64,000 nt of DNA, taken from contig JAPOTT010000029.1 of the NCBI GenBank assembly GCA_026709025.1, forward strand, positions 22,231-86,230. The letters run 5' to 3'. The position numbers were made by a program, and so were the translations under genes. This stretch comes from a bacterium. Lineage in GTDB: Bacteria > Actinomycetota > Acidimicrobiia > Acidimicrobiales > Bin134. Positions 54,843 to 63,140 of this stretch are shown in pieces. How positions within the stretch are numbered: the first letter of the stretch is position 1; every line of letters begins with the position of its first letter. The notes below the pieces were generated by a model. That model was not told the DNA's origin, did not search any database, and saw only the letters and a program-made list of their open reading frames with translations.

Positions 54843-54910
54843 CAACGTTCCTTTAGGTAGATGCTTGGTTCTTGAAGTGGGCACTTTACACCAAGCTAGA
54901 GACAATTACT

Positions 54911-55004
54911 CCGCTTAGGTACTCCGTTTAGGGCGCATATCCAATCAAGCCTGCTTTTGTTTTGGCGGGTGTAATATGCAACAAGCTGCATATCCCCTAA
55001 GCGG
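54911..55004. promoter_or_regulatory. Divergent promoter region with nested repeats
   Basis: CCGCTTAGG (54911) pairs with CCTAAGCGG (54996). ATATGCA/TGCATAT form a dyad at 54974-54993. GCATATCC occurs twice (54935 and 54988). It lies between the divergent binding-protein and ferritin-like genes and is probably regulatory for one or both. Confidence 0.5.
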
Positions 55005-55018
55005 TTGAGGAGGAAGAG

Positions 55019-56149
55019 ATGGCTTCGCCTGTTCGTACAGATACAGAGATCATCGGACGCTCAAATGTGAACGACGTTGACACCATCATTGAGATTTCCC
55101 GCACCAACAGCGATGCTCAAGCGGTTATCCATGCCGTGCAAGATAACAGCGATGCCTTGTTCACTTGGGATTACGCTAAGGGCGCCCGGCCCAAGCTAGA
55201 ACGCTTGTATGAGAAAGCTAAGACATCTCAGTGGAACGCTCAGACAGACTTGGATTGGTCTATTGAGGTGGATCCTTATGAGGCGTTCTCCATATTTACC
55301 GAGTCCAATTTTGAGGCTGAGCCCGGGCGCGACACAGCTCGCCGTCTGCCCACCGACAGTTGGGGTGAGGCGGAGTGGCGGGAGTTTTCTTTGGAGTCTT
55401 TCAAATGGCGGATGAGCCAGTTCCTTCACGGTGAACAGGGGGCACTGTTGTGTACGGCCAAGATCGTGGAGACGGTGCCATGGATAGATGCCAAGTACTA
55501 CGCCGCTACCCAAGTGGTGGATGAGGCTCGCCATGTGGAGGTGTTCGATAAGTACATCAACACCAAGCTGGGCGATTCCTATCCAATAAACGTGCATCTA
55601 AAGATGCTGCTAGACGACATCATCAACGACAGTCGCTGGGACATGACCTATCTGGGCATGCAGATCATGGTGGAGGGGTTGGCCTTAGCTGCTTTCGGGT
55701 TCATGCAACAGCTCACCCCCGAGCCCCTGCTCAAGCAGCTTTTGCGCTATGTGATGGCCGACGAGGCCCGCCATGTGGCCTTCGGCGTGCTCAGCCTCCA
55801 GGAGTTCTACTGCGAGCTGACCGCGGCCGAGTTGCGTGAGCGCCAAGAGTTTGCGTTTGAGGCCGCGGTGCGGATGCGCGACCGGTTCTTGTCCCAAGAG
55901 GTGTGGGAGCGCATGGGCGTGCCGGTGCGGCCCATGGTGGAGAACTTCCTTGCGTTACCTGCCGACCAGAAGCCGTTCCAGAACATCTTGTTTTCCAAGA
56001 TCGTGCCCAACTGCAAGAAGCTGGGCCTGCTAGATGCTGGCGATGGCTGGCTGCGGCGGCGCTTTGAGGAGATTCAAGTAATCGAGTTTGAACACTGGGC
56101 CGACACCGGCGAAGAGTACGAAAACTTCCAAAACTTCACACCAACCTGA
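55019..56149 (+). CDS. Ferritin-like diiron protein (AurF/R2-like)
   Basis: A 376-residue all-helical protein. The metal ligands of a diiron site are visible as FLHGEQGALL, VVDEARHVEVF, MVEGLALAAFG and ADEARHVAFG, that is two EXXH-type helices with partner glutamates. This matches the ferritin-like/AurF-type oxygenase group rather than ribonucleotide reductase, since no tyrosyl-radical region is seen. Members hydroxylate or oxidise organic substrates; the substrate is unknown. GAGGAGG lies 6 nt before the ATG. It is divergent from the nucleoside transporter operon. Confidence 0.85.
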   Translation: MASPVRTDTEIIGRSNVNDVDTIIEISRTNSDAQAVIHAVQDNSDALFTWDYAKGARPKLERLYEKAKTSQWNAQTDLDWSIEVDPYEAFSIFTESNFEAEPGRDTARRLPTDSWGEAEWREFSLESFKWRMSQFLHGEQGALLCTAKIVETVPWIDAKYYAATQVVDEARHVEVFDKYINTKLGDSYPINVHLKMLLDDIINDSRWDMTYLGMQIMVEGLALAAFGFMQQLTPEPLLKQLLRYVMADEARHVAFGVLSLQEFYCELTAAELRERQEFAFEAAVRMRDRFLSQEVWERMGVPVRPMVENFLALPADQKPFQNILFSKIVPNCKKLGLLDAGDGWLRRRFEEIQVIEFEHWADTGEEYENFQNFTPT

Positions 56150-56185
56150 TGCATTACAAACCCAGCCATTCCTGGAGGTAGTACC

Positions 56186-56401
56186 GTGGCGACTATCGTA
56201 TACATCGACGGCTTTAATTTATATTATGGCGCTGTGAAAGATACCTCGTACAAGTGGCTCAACCTTGAGGGTATGTGCCAACGCCTGCTCCCTAAGGATA
56301 AAATCATCTTCAAGCATTTCTGTATTGCAGGTTCGCAAGTCACCTCTGGCAGGTTTTCGGGCGGCCGAATCGGGGCATGCGGTGGCGGTTTCGTGCAATA
56401 A
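56186..56401 (+). pseudogene. Truncated NYN-domain (PIN-like nuclease) gene
   Basis: The first 45 residues (ATIVYIDGFNLYYGAVKDTS, KWLNLEGMCQRLLP) are the start of a NYN/LabA-type nuclease domain with its first aspartate. At about base 56330 the similarity ends and the frame runs antisense into the 3' end of the DCC gene. The other acidic residues of the active site are missing, so it should be inactive. A typical Shine-Dalgarno (GGAGG) precedes the ATG. Confidence 0.65.
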
Positions 56402-56765
56402 GGCGGTAGGTGTAGCGGGCTAGAGGACTTATCGGTGCAAGGGTGAGCATGCTGGCTAACAGGGGCCATGGCCCGTGCATGGCTCGCAGAGCTTTGGCGA
56501 TGCAGTGGTGCTCTTGGTGTAAGCAGCCGTCGGGTTCTACCCACCATGCCGAGCGGGTTACATCAGCTTCGGTGAGGCCGAATAGTTCGATGTTGAGCGC
56601 TTGCCAAGCCACCACCCGGTAGTCGTCACTTAAGCGGTTCTTGGCCCACATTGCTGTGGATGTGCAAAAGCCACAGTCCCCGTCGTATATCAGCGTGCCC
56701 GATGGGTTGGGCATCGGTGCGGGGCTCGGTTCAGCTGTTTCGTCCGACATTGGGCTTTTGCCCAT
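56340..56765 (-). CDS. DCC-family thiol-disulfide oxidoreductase-like protein (DUF393)
   Basis: About 125-141 residues. The DCC motif is YDGDCGFC, followed by helices WAKNRLSDDY and the family end GRPKTC. Members resemble thioredoxin-fold disulfide oxidoreductases. The start is uncertain. The track ATG at 56765 and the ATG at 56750 lie inside the bL37-like gene in another frame, while the ATG at 56714 follows that gene's stop. Motif position favours the shorter forms. It probably shares a transcript with the small ribosomal-protein gene. Confidence 0.8.
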   Translation of the reverse strand: MGKSPMSDETAEPSPAPMPNPSGTLIYDGDCGFCTSTAMWAKNRLSDDYRVVAWQALNIELFGLTEADVTRSAWWVEPDGCLHQEHHCIAKALRAMHGPWPLLASMLTLAPISPLARYTYRLIARNRHRMPRFGRPKTCQR

Positions 56766-56820
56766 GGTTGGCCTTCTTGCGCCGTGCTCGGGCTTTGCGC
56801 TTTTGGGTTCGTTTAGACAT
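56731..56820 (-). CDS. Small basic ribosomal protein bL37-like
   Basis: Below the ORF-track cut-off. It has 29 residues, MSKRTQKRKARARRKKANHG and onward, ending QKPNVGRNS. The basic start and ANHG(K/Q)(R/K)PN motif match the tiny ribosomal protein bL37 described from mycobacterial ribosomes (from memory, no search). GGAGG lies 6 nt upstream of the ATG. Its stop precedes the shortest DCC start by 16 bp. It supports an actinobacterial source. Confidence 0.75.
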   Translation of the reverse strand: MSKRTQKRKARARRKKANHGQKPNVGRNS

Positions 56821-56875
56821 CTTAACCTCCGACTACTCAGGTAATGCTACCCTGACCCGCTAGCGTGAGCGACCC

Positions 56876-57952
56876 GTGGAACGATTCGGATTTGTTGGCC
56901 TCCCCAACGCAGGTAAGTCCTCTTTGTACAATGCACTAACCGGCTCAGACGCGCTGGCGGCTCCCTATGCTTTTGCCACCACCGACCCTAACGTGGGCGT
57001 AGCAAAAGTGAGCGACCAGCGCTTAGATGCTTTGGCCAAGCTAAGCGAATCGCGCACCGTCACTCCAGCTAGCGTGCAGTGTACCGATATCGGCGGTTTG
57101 GTGGAAGGGGCCAGTAGGGGTGAGGGCTTGGGTAACCGGTTTTTGGCTGGCATTCGTGAAGTAGACGCGGTGGTGTATGTGCTTCGGGCCTTTGTAGATG
57201 ACGAGGTGCCTGGGCCTGTAGACCCTCTAGAACACCTGCGTATCTTGGAAATAGAGTTGACGCTGGCCGACTTAGCTACCGTAGAGAATCGCATTGCTAA
57301 GCGCCGTAAAGCCGCTGTTCAAGATCGTTCGCTGGCGGCTGAGGTGGACGCTCTGCAGGCAGCGTTGGAGTCGCTCAGCGAGGGCGTGCCGCTTTATCGC
57401 AGCACGCTGTCGCAAGCACAGCGAGACGATCTGCGGGAGAGCTTTTTGCTTACCAACCGACCGGTGCTAGCGGTGGTGAACATCGGCGAAGACCAACTAG
57501 CGGAGGCCAACGAGGTTATACAGCCGGTGGCTAAGGAGTTGTTGGGGCGGGCTTCGGTAATGGCTGTGTGCGTGCAGCTTGAGGCAGAGGCTGCACAGCT
57601 CTTGGGCGAGGAGCGGGCAGAGATGTTAGAAGGCTTGGGCCTCGGGGTGGGCGCGTTAGGGCGCTTTACACAGGCCGCTTATGACCTGTTGGGGTTGCGG
57701 ACATTTTTCACCACCGGTGAAAAAGAGACTCGGGCGTGGACATTCCGCATGGGCGCAACTGCACCCGAGGCTGCAGGACGCATTCATAGCGACTTTCAGC
57801 GGGGCTTTATTCGCGCCGAGGTGATTGATTGGCATGAGTTGCTGAGCGCAGGTGGTTGGAACAGTGCCAAAGACAAGGGCTTAATGCGTACCGAGGGTCG
57901 GGATTATGTGGTGGCAGACGGCGATGTGATGGAGTTCCGCTTCAACGTGTAG
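56876..57952 (+). CDS. ychF: Ribosome-binding ATPase YchF
   Basis: A 358-residue OBG-family P-loop protein. G1 is GLPNAGKSSLYNAL, G3 region DIGGLVEGASRGEGLG, G4-like NIGE (the change that gives YchF its ATP preference), and the C-terminal TGS domain with RTFFTTGEKETRAWTF and FQRGFIRAEVID. YchF binds the ribosome and is redox-regulated. It starts at GTG 56876. It is complete. Confidence 0.95.
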   Translation: MERFGFVGLPNAGKSSLYNALTGSDALAAPYAFATTDPNVGVAKVSDQRLDALAKLSESRTVTPASVQCTDIGGLVEGASRGEGLGNRFLAGIREVDAVVYVLRAFVDDEVPGPVDPLEHLRILEIELTLADLATVENRIAKRRKAAVQDRSLAAEVDALQAALESLSEGVPLYRSTLSQAQRDDLRESFLLTNRPVLAVVNIGEDQLAEANEVIQPVAKELLGRASVMAVCVQLEAEAAQLLGEERAEMLEGLGLGVGALGRFTQAAYDLLGLRTFFTTGEKETRAWTFRMGATAPEAAGRIHSDFQRGFIRAEVIDWHELLSAGGWNSAKDKGLMRTEGRDYVVADGDVMEFRFNV

Positions 57953-58042
57953 AACGCTTCAGAAGCTGAAAAATCCCCCTAAAAATGTATTTTTATCAAG
58001 ATTGCTCTTGAATTGGCGGCGCTGAGGGTAGAAAATCATCTG

Positions 58043-58393
58043 ATGGCGTGGCTTGTTTGTAACCACCGAGTGCTGGCCACAGTAGAGGTTGCTGATGGCT
58101 GGCAGCAAAGGGCGACTGGATTGTTGGGCTGCAAAGAGTTCGAGAACGCGCTTTTGCTGCGTCCAGCATTTTGGGTACACACCATCGCGATGCGCTTTCC
58201 AATCGATGTTGCTTATCTAGATAGCAACATGGTGGTTCTGAAAACCACAACCATGGCACCTCACCGCATTGGGCTGCCAGTATGGAAGGCCAGAGCTGTG
58301 CTAGAGACAGAGGCTGGTTCGCTAGCTCGTTGGGGGATAATGCCTCAAGATCGCTTAGAAATCAGGCAAACTGCTATGGACACGCAGGCATAG
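58043..58393 (+). CDS. DUF192-family protein
   Basis: About 116 residues. The track starts at TTG 58013, but ATG 58043 suits the family better. The domain has QQRATGLLGCKEFENALLLR, WVHTIAMRFPIDVAYLDSN and LETEAGSLARWGI. Proteins of this family are often secreted, but no signal peptide is visible here. Function unknown. The stop lies in a 3 x 15-bp tandem repeat. Confidence 0.8.
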   Translation: MAWLVCNHRVLATVEVADGWQQRATGLLGCKEFENALLLRPAFWVHTIAMRFPIDVAYLDSNMVVLKTTTMAPHRIGLPVWKARAVLETEAGSLARWGIMPQDRLEIRQTAMDTQA

Positions 58394-58425
58394 ATCACAC
58401 AGGCATAAATCACGCAGGCATAAGT
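58381..58425. repeat. Three tandem 15-bp units
   Basis: CACGCAGGCATAGAT and two variants, covering the DUF192 stop codon and the gap before rsmI. Confidence 0.9.
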
Positions 58426-58491
58426 CACATAAGGCACCACTCAAACAAGGCAAACACCATAACGGTTAATTCATCTAGCTCGGGAGGATAC

Positions 58492-59319
58492 ATGGCTGGC
58501 AGGTTGGTACTGGTTGCAACCCCTATCGGCAATTTAGGCGACTTATCTCCGCGCGCCACCCAAGCGCTAGCCGATGCCGATTTGGTGGCTTGTGAGGACA
58601 CCCGGCGCACCGGCAAGTTGCTGGCCCATGCGGGGGTGGTTGCTGCCGGGCTTAAGGTGGTTAACGAACACACCGAGCCAACCGCTGCCCAAGAGATTGC
58701 CAGCATGGTGGCCGCTGACAAGCAGGTGGTTTTGGTAACCGATGCTGGCACTCCCGCAATATCTGATCCCGGTGCCAGGGTGGTAACCGCAGTGTTAGAG
58801 GCAGGCGGAGCAGTAGAGGCGGTGCCGGGGCCATCGGCGGTTTTGGCCGCTTTGGTGGTAAGCGGACTGCCCACGGCGCGCTTTTGCTTCGAGGGTTTTT
58901 TGCCCCGCAAATGTCGCAGCCGCTCTGAGCGGCTAGAGGCTCTATCTACCGAGCCTCGCACGATGGTGCTGTACGAAGCACCTCACAGACTGCTACGCAC
59001 CCTAGAGGAACTGGCCGATGTAATGGGCACTGCTCGCCAAGTTGCGGTTGTGCGGGAGCAAACAAAACTGTATGAGGAGGTTTGGCGTGGTGTGTTGGGT
59101 GATGCGGTTATGTGGGCTAAAGCCACCTCACCTCGAGGTGAGTATGTGCTGGTGCTGAGGGGTTGTGATGCGCCGCCTGCTCCTTCTGAGCGGCAAATAA
59201 GGGCAGCTTTAGACGCAGAGTTGTCCAACGGTCTATCTCGTCGAGATGCAGCTTTTGCGGTGGCAGCAGAGTTGGGGGTGTCTCGTCGGGTGGTATATCG
59301 GCTAAGCCTGGCGGAGTAG
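58492..59319 (+). CDS. rsmI: 16S rRNA (cytidine1402-2'-O)-methyltransferase
   Basis: About 275 residues. The track start at 58282 lies inside the DUF192 gene and repeats; ATG 58492 has GGGAGGA at the right distance and begins the conserved RLVLVATPIGNLGDLSPRA. The tetrapyrrole-methylase fold shows ACEDTRRTGKLL, TDAGTPAISDPGARVV and FEGFLPRK. It methylates C1402 in the decoding centre. metG, tatD and rsmA follow. Confidence 0.95.
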   Translation: MAGRLVLVATPIGNLGDLSPRATQALADADLVACEDTRRTGKLLAHAGVVAAGLKVVNEHTEPTAAQEIASMVAADKQVVLVTDAGTPAISDPGARVVTAVLEAGGAVEAVPGPSAVLAALVVSGLPTARFCFEGFLPRKCRSRSERLEALSTEPRTMVLYEAPHRLLRTLEELADVMGTARQVAVVREQTKLYEEVWRGVLGDAVMWAKATSPRGEYVLVLRGCDAPPAPSERQIRAALDAELSNGLSRRDAAFAVAAELGVSRRVVYRLSLAE

Positions 59320-59355
59320 CTAGGTGTTCTGTGGGTACGCGTTAGGTATTCTGTG

Positions 59356-60873
59356 ATGGCGGGGGAGTATTCTAGAGGGGTGTCGCGTTACTTTTTGACG
59401 ACCCCCATCTTTTATGTGAACGATGCCCCCCACATCGGCCACGCCTACACGGTGCTGAACGGCGATGCCGTTTCGCGCTGGCATCGACTGTTAGGTGATG
59501 AAGTGTTTTATCTAACAGGTACCGATGAGCATGGCCTCAAGGTGCAAAGAGCAGCCGAAGCCAACGGTCGGTCGCCGTTGGAGCAAGCAGATGTCACCAG
59601 CGAGCGTTTCAGACAGGCGTGGGCGGAGCTTGGCGTGGCCAACGATGAGTTCATCCGCACAACCGAACCCCGCCACCACCATGCGGTGCAGAAGCTGATG
59701 CAGCGGGCTTACGACAACGGCTACATTTACTCAGCAACCTACGACGGCTGGTACTCGGTATCAGATGAGGCTTATGTGTCTGAGGAGGATGTTGTTGCGC
59801 AAGATATTGCTTCAGGGCGTGTAGAGCGCATGACCGAGGAGAACTACTTCTTTAAGCTTTCGGAGTTTGAGGAGCCGCTGTTGGAGTGGTTCGAAGCCAA
59901 TCCCCAAAACATCACCCCTGAGGGCTACCGTAATGAGGCTTTGGGAATCATCAAGGGAGGCTTGCGTGACATTTCCATCACCCGCACCTCCATCAACTGG
60001 GGTGTGCCAGTGCCCTGGGCTGAGGGTCATGTGTTTTATGTGTGGTACGACGCGCTCACCAACTATGCCACAGCAGCGGGATATGGAGATGATGCTGAGC
60101 GGTTTGTGAGCTGGTGGCCGTCGGCCCGGCACTTAATCGGCAAAGACATCATTCGCTTTCATTGTGTGTATTGGCCTGCCATGTTGTTGGCCGCCGGGGT
60201 TACCGATCTGCCCAACTTTCATGTGCATGGCTGGCTGTTGGTGGGCGGGGAGAAGATGGCTAAGTCGGCGTTCAACCAAATATCTCCCAGCGATCTTGTG
60301 AGCGATTTTGGTGTGGACGGCTTCCGCTATGCCTTGTTGCGCGATACGCCGTTTGGTCCTGATAGTGAGGTAAGCCACGAAGCTCTCCGGCAGCGCTATA
60401 ACACCGATTTGGCAAACAACTTTGGCAACTTATTGCAGCGAACCAGCACGCTTGTGCATCGCAAGTGTGGTGGCATAGGGCCTGCCCCGCACCCCGATCA
60501 CCCCCTAGCTGATGTTGCTGCAAAGGTGTATGTCGATGCTGCTGCTGCGTGGGAGCGCTTTCAGCCTTCGGTCGCTCTAGAGGCCACTTGGCGGCTCATT
60601 CGTGACACCAACGAGTACCTGCAAGCAACCGAACCATGGAAGATGGAACCTGGGCCCGCAGTAGATAATGTTTTGGGAAACGCCTTGGAGTCTTTGCGCA
60701 TAGTGTGTGTTCTAGCCAGCCCCGCCATTCCCACATCGTGTGAGGCAGCTTGGGCTCGCTTGGGTTTAGCAGGTTCGCCGTTGCAACAGCGTTTACCCAA
60801 TGCAGCCACATGGGGCCAATACCCCGGCGGGCTGTCAGTAGCCGAAGGCAACCCCCTATTCCCTCGCCTCTGA
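59356..60873 (+). CDS. metG: Methionyl-tRNA synthetase
   Basis: About 505 residues (ATG 59356; GTG 59353 is an alternative). HIGH is APHIGHAYT. The KMSKS motif reads EKMAKSAFN, a one-residue change (S to A) that some enzymes tolerate. The connective domain lacks the CxxC zinc knuckles, as in the short actinobacterial type, and there is no C-terminal tRNA-binding domain. It charges initiator and elongator tRNA-Met. Its 5' region holds a duplicated TAGGT(G/A)TTCTGTG. Confidence 0.95.
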   Translation: MAGEYSRGVSRYFLTTPIFYVNDAPHIGHAYTVLNGDAVSRWHRLLGDEVFYLTGTDEHGLKVQRAAEANGRSPLEQADVTSERFRQAWAELGVANDEFIRTTEPRHHHAVQKLMQRAYDNGYIYSATYDGWYSVSDEAYVSEEDVVAQDIASGRVERMTEENYFFKLSEFEEPLLEWFEANPQNITPEGYRNEALGIIKGGLRDISITRTSINWGVPVPWAEGHVFYVWYDALTNYATAAGYGDDAERFVSWWPSARHLIGKDIIRFHCVYWPAMLLAAGVTDLPNFHVHGWLLVGGEKMAKSAFNQISPSDLVSDFGVDGFRYALLRDTPFGPDSEVSHEALRQRYNTDLANNFGNLLQRTSTLVHRKCGGIGPAPHPDHPLADVAAKVYVDAAAAWERFQPSVALEATWRLIRDTNEYLQATEPWKMEPGPAVDNVLGNALESLRIVCVLASPAIPTSCEAAWARLGLAGSPLQQRLPNAATWGQYPGGLSVAEGNPLFPRL

Positions 60874-60913
60874 ACCTGAGTATCTGCGGATTGGCACAGA
60901 GATTGGATGGGTA

Positions 60914-61660
60914 ATGCGCTGGATTGATAATCACTGTCATTTAGAAGCTGAGTCGCTTGAGGACACTTTGGCTGCAGCAGCGGCTGCGGGCGTGGAGGCG
61001 ATGATTGATGTGGGTACCGATGTGGCCGCATCGCAGGCTGCTATCGATAAGGCTGCTGCTAGCAACAGGGTATGGGCCACCGCAGGGGTGCATCCGCATG
61101 AGGCTAGTGGGGGTTTTGAGGGCATAGAGGAGTTGCTGGCTGCTGAGCGCGTGGTGGCTGTGGGGGAGACCGGTTTGGATTATTACTACAACCATTCACA
61201 GCCCGAAGCCCAAAAGGAGGTGTTTGCGGCCCACATCGCAATGGCCCATCGTCAGCAGATGCCGTTGATGATTCATACCCGCGAGGCTTGGGACGACACC
61301 TTTGCTGTTTTGGATGAGGTTGGGGTGCCCGAACGCACCGTGTTTCATTGCTTTACCGGCGGGCCAGATGAGGCTGCCGCAGCGTTGGAAAGGGGGGCTT
61401 ACTTGTCGTTTAGCGGGATTGTGAGCTTCCCATCGGCTGAAGATGTGCGGGCTGCAGCCAAAATCTGCCCGCCAGATCGTTTGTTGGTGGAAACAGACTC
61501 TCCGTATCTCACGCCGGTACCACTAAGAGGTCAGCCCAACACCCCGGCCAACGTTCCCCTCGTGGGTCAAGCCTTAGCAGAGGTGTATGGCCTAAAGCCC
61601 GAAGATATTGCCCAGCAAACTTGGGATAATGCTGTAACTTTTTATCGGCTCTGCGTGTGA
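60914..61660 (+). CDS. tatD: TatD-family metal-dependent DNase
   Basis: A 248-residue TIM-barrel hydrolase. Metal ligands are visible in DNHCHLEAE (HxH), VGETGLDYYYNHS, LMIHTREAWDD and TVFHCFTGG, with LLVETDSPYLTPVPLRG at the end. TatD proteins are 3'-5' exonucleases or repair DNases. It overlaps rsmA by 4 nt (GTGA). Confidence 0.94.
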   Translation: MRWIDNHCHLEAESLEDTLAAAAAAGVEAMIDVGTDVAASQAAIDKAAASNRVWATAGVHPHEASGGFEGIEELLAAERVVAVGETGLDYYYNHSQPEAQKEVFAAHIAMAHRQQMPLMIHTREAWDDTFAVLDEVGVPERTVFHCFTGGPDEAAAALERGAYLSFSGIVSFPSAEDVRAAAKICPPDRLLVETDSPYLTPVPLRGQPNTPANVPLVGQALAEVYGLKPEDIAQQTWDNAVTFYRLCV

Positions 61661-62484
61661 GCACAACCCGCACCGAGGTTGTAGAGTTACTTGGCAGGCA
61701 TGGCCTTAAGCCCAGCAGGGCGCTGGGGCAAAACTTCGTGGTGGATGCCAACGTTATCGATGCCGTGGTGCGTGGAGCTGAACTGTCGCAGGAAGATTTG
61801 GTGGTAGAGGTTGGCCCTGGGCTAGGTGCGCTCACGGTGGCGCTAGCTGCGGCAGCCAAACAGGTATTGACTATAGAGGCAGATCGCCATTTGTTGGCCC
61901 CTCTTGCTGAGGTGCTAAGCGGGGCAAGCGTAACCAACGTGGAGGTTATACATGGCGATGCCACTACTTCAGGGTGGCGAGACCATCTCGGCGATCCCAC
62001 AAAGCGTTGGTCGATGGTGTCTAATTTGCCTTACAACATAGCCGTACCGTTGCTCATGGATTTGTTGGACAACGAGCCTCGGATTTCTACCTTCACCTTT
62101 ATGGTGCAAACAGAGGTTGCCGAGCGGCTGGTGGCTCCCGTTGGAACGAAGGCTTATGGCATACCCTCCCTCAAGGTTGCCTATTGGTGCGAAGCCCGTA
62201 TTGTGCGGCGCGTGTCGGCAACGGTGTTTTATCCCAAGCCGAAGGTGTCATCGGCGGTTGTCCGTATGGTACGCAGGCCAGCACCAGCAGTGGACGTGGA
62301 TCCCGGTCACCTTTTTCGGCTTATTCGCACCGCCTTCGGCCAGCGCCGCAAGATGCTACGCCGCTCCCTAGCACCGCTTATCAGCCCAAGCGGTTTTTCG
62401 CTTGCAGGTGTAGAGCCAACCGCCCGCCCCGAACAACTAACCATTAATGATTGGGCCCGCCTAGCCAATATTATGCTGTTGTGA
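61657..62484 (+). CDS. rsmA: 16S rRNA dimethyladenosine transferase (KsgA)
   Basis: A 275-residue Rossmann methyltransferase. Motifs are HGLKPSRALGQNFVVDANVI, VVEVGPGLGALTVAL (SAM binding), VSNLPYNIAVPLLMD (the NLPY catalytic motif) and a C-terminal domain with FRLIRTAFGQRRKMLRRSL. It dimethylates A1518 and A1519. It starts with GTG overlapping the tatD stop. Confidence 0.95.
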   Translation: MSTTRTEVVELLGRHGLKPSRALGQNFVVDANVIDAVVRGAELSQEDLVVEVGPGLGALTVALAAAAKQVLTIEADRHLLAPLAEVLSGASVTNVEVIHGDATTSGWRDHLGDPTKRWSMVSNLPYNIAVPLLMDLLDNEPRISTFTFMVQTEVAERLVAPVGTKAYGIPSLKVAYWCEARIVRRVSATVFYPKPKVSSAVVRMVRRPAPAVDVDPGHLFRLIRTAFGQRRKMLRRSLAPLISPSGFSLAGVEPTARPEQLTINDWARLANIMLL

Positions 62485-62544
62485 TCTTGCCACTGGCAAA
62501 AATTTAGATAGGATTAATTTGGAACCATGTAGAGAGGATCAGCA

Positions 62545-62748
62545 ATGGCTCTTGCATATTTGCAGCGGTTGTTTTTGTCGACGCGCAAGCTACGTCAAGA
62601 CACGAAACCTGAGATGCTGACGCTAGAAGATCTCAAGGCTAGCGCAGGCAAAGGCCCAGCTGCCGACGTTGCTGATTGCACATTTCATGGCAGTACTGAG
62701 GATTTTATCGCTGCAATGAAGGAGCAGCGAGAAGCACCAGTTGACTAA
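62545..62748 (+). CDS. Small protein, putative antitoxin partner
   Basis: A 67-residue acidic protein (LQRLFLSTRKLRQDTKPEML start, GSTEDFIAAMKEQREAPVD end). It has no clear DNA-binding domain. Its stop is 24 bp before a RelE-like gene on the same strand, and it lies after rsmA. By position it may be the antitoxin of that toxin. I recognise no family. Overlapping its TAA is an ATG (62748) opening MAISTILIDANS, PIN-like for a few residues before TGA, probably chance or a relic. Confidence 0.5.
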   Translation: MALAYLQRLFLSTRKLRQDTKPEMLTLEDLKASAGKGPAADVADCTFHGSTEDFIAAMKEQREAPVD

Positions 62749-62772
62749 TGGCTATTTCAACTATCCTTATTG

Positions 62773-63075
62773 ATGCCAACTCATGCTCAGAAGCCAGCGT
62801 TCATGCGCGAACTGAAACGCTTGAACTCGTCACAGGCCACGTTATTTGAACTTAGATTACTGGAGTTTGTAGCTGATTTGCTTGAAATGGAACAAGGTCG
62901 CAGAACATGGTTTCGCAAGAATTTGCGCGTGAAAAAAGTGAGAGGCCAATCGAACGTTTATGAGATGTCTTGGGCAGCGGATGGCCGGGCTACCTTTGCT
63001 CTAGGTACTTCCCCTGTGGATGGCAAGCTTCATATTGTCTGGTTACGGATTGGAAGCCACGACATCTTGCCGTAG
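62773..63075 (+). CDS. RelE/HigB-like toxin
   Basis: About 100 residues (ATG 62773 preferred over TTG 62770). KPAFMRELKRLNSSQATLF begins the fold; NLRVKKVRGQSNVYEMSWA, ADGRATFALG and HIVWLRIGSHDIL give the beta sheet and end typical of RelE/YafQ-related toxins in actinobacteria. It would cut mRNA on the ribosome. The small gene upstream is the likely antitoxin. It is complete, unlike the other toxins in this window. Confidence 0.7.
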   Translation: MPTHAQKPAFMRELKRLNSSQATLFELRLLEFVADLLEMEQGRRTWFRKNLRVKKVRGQSNVYEMSWAADGRATFALGTSPVDGKLHIVWLRIGSHDILP

Positions 63076-63140
63076 ATACATTGCGGAGTTGATAGGGGAT
63101 TTGACGTGTGAAGCGTTAGTTTGGTATAGGCTCTTTGCCT

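Noticed and set aside
58381-58425. CRISPR array from the three 15-bp units
   Set aside because: The units are directly adjacent with no spacers; no CRISPR array or cas gene is seen in the window.
58282-58491. Extended start of rsmI
   Set aside because: It passes through the DUF192 gene in another frame and through tandem repeats; ATG 58492 has a good ribosome-binding site.
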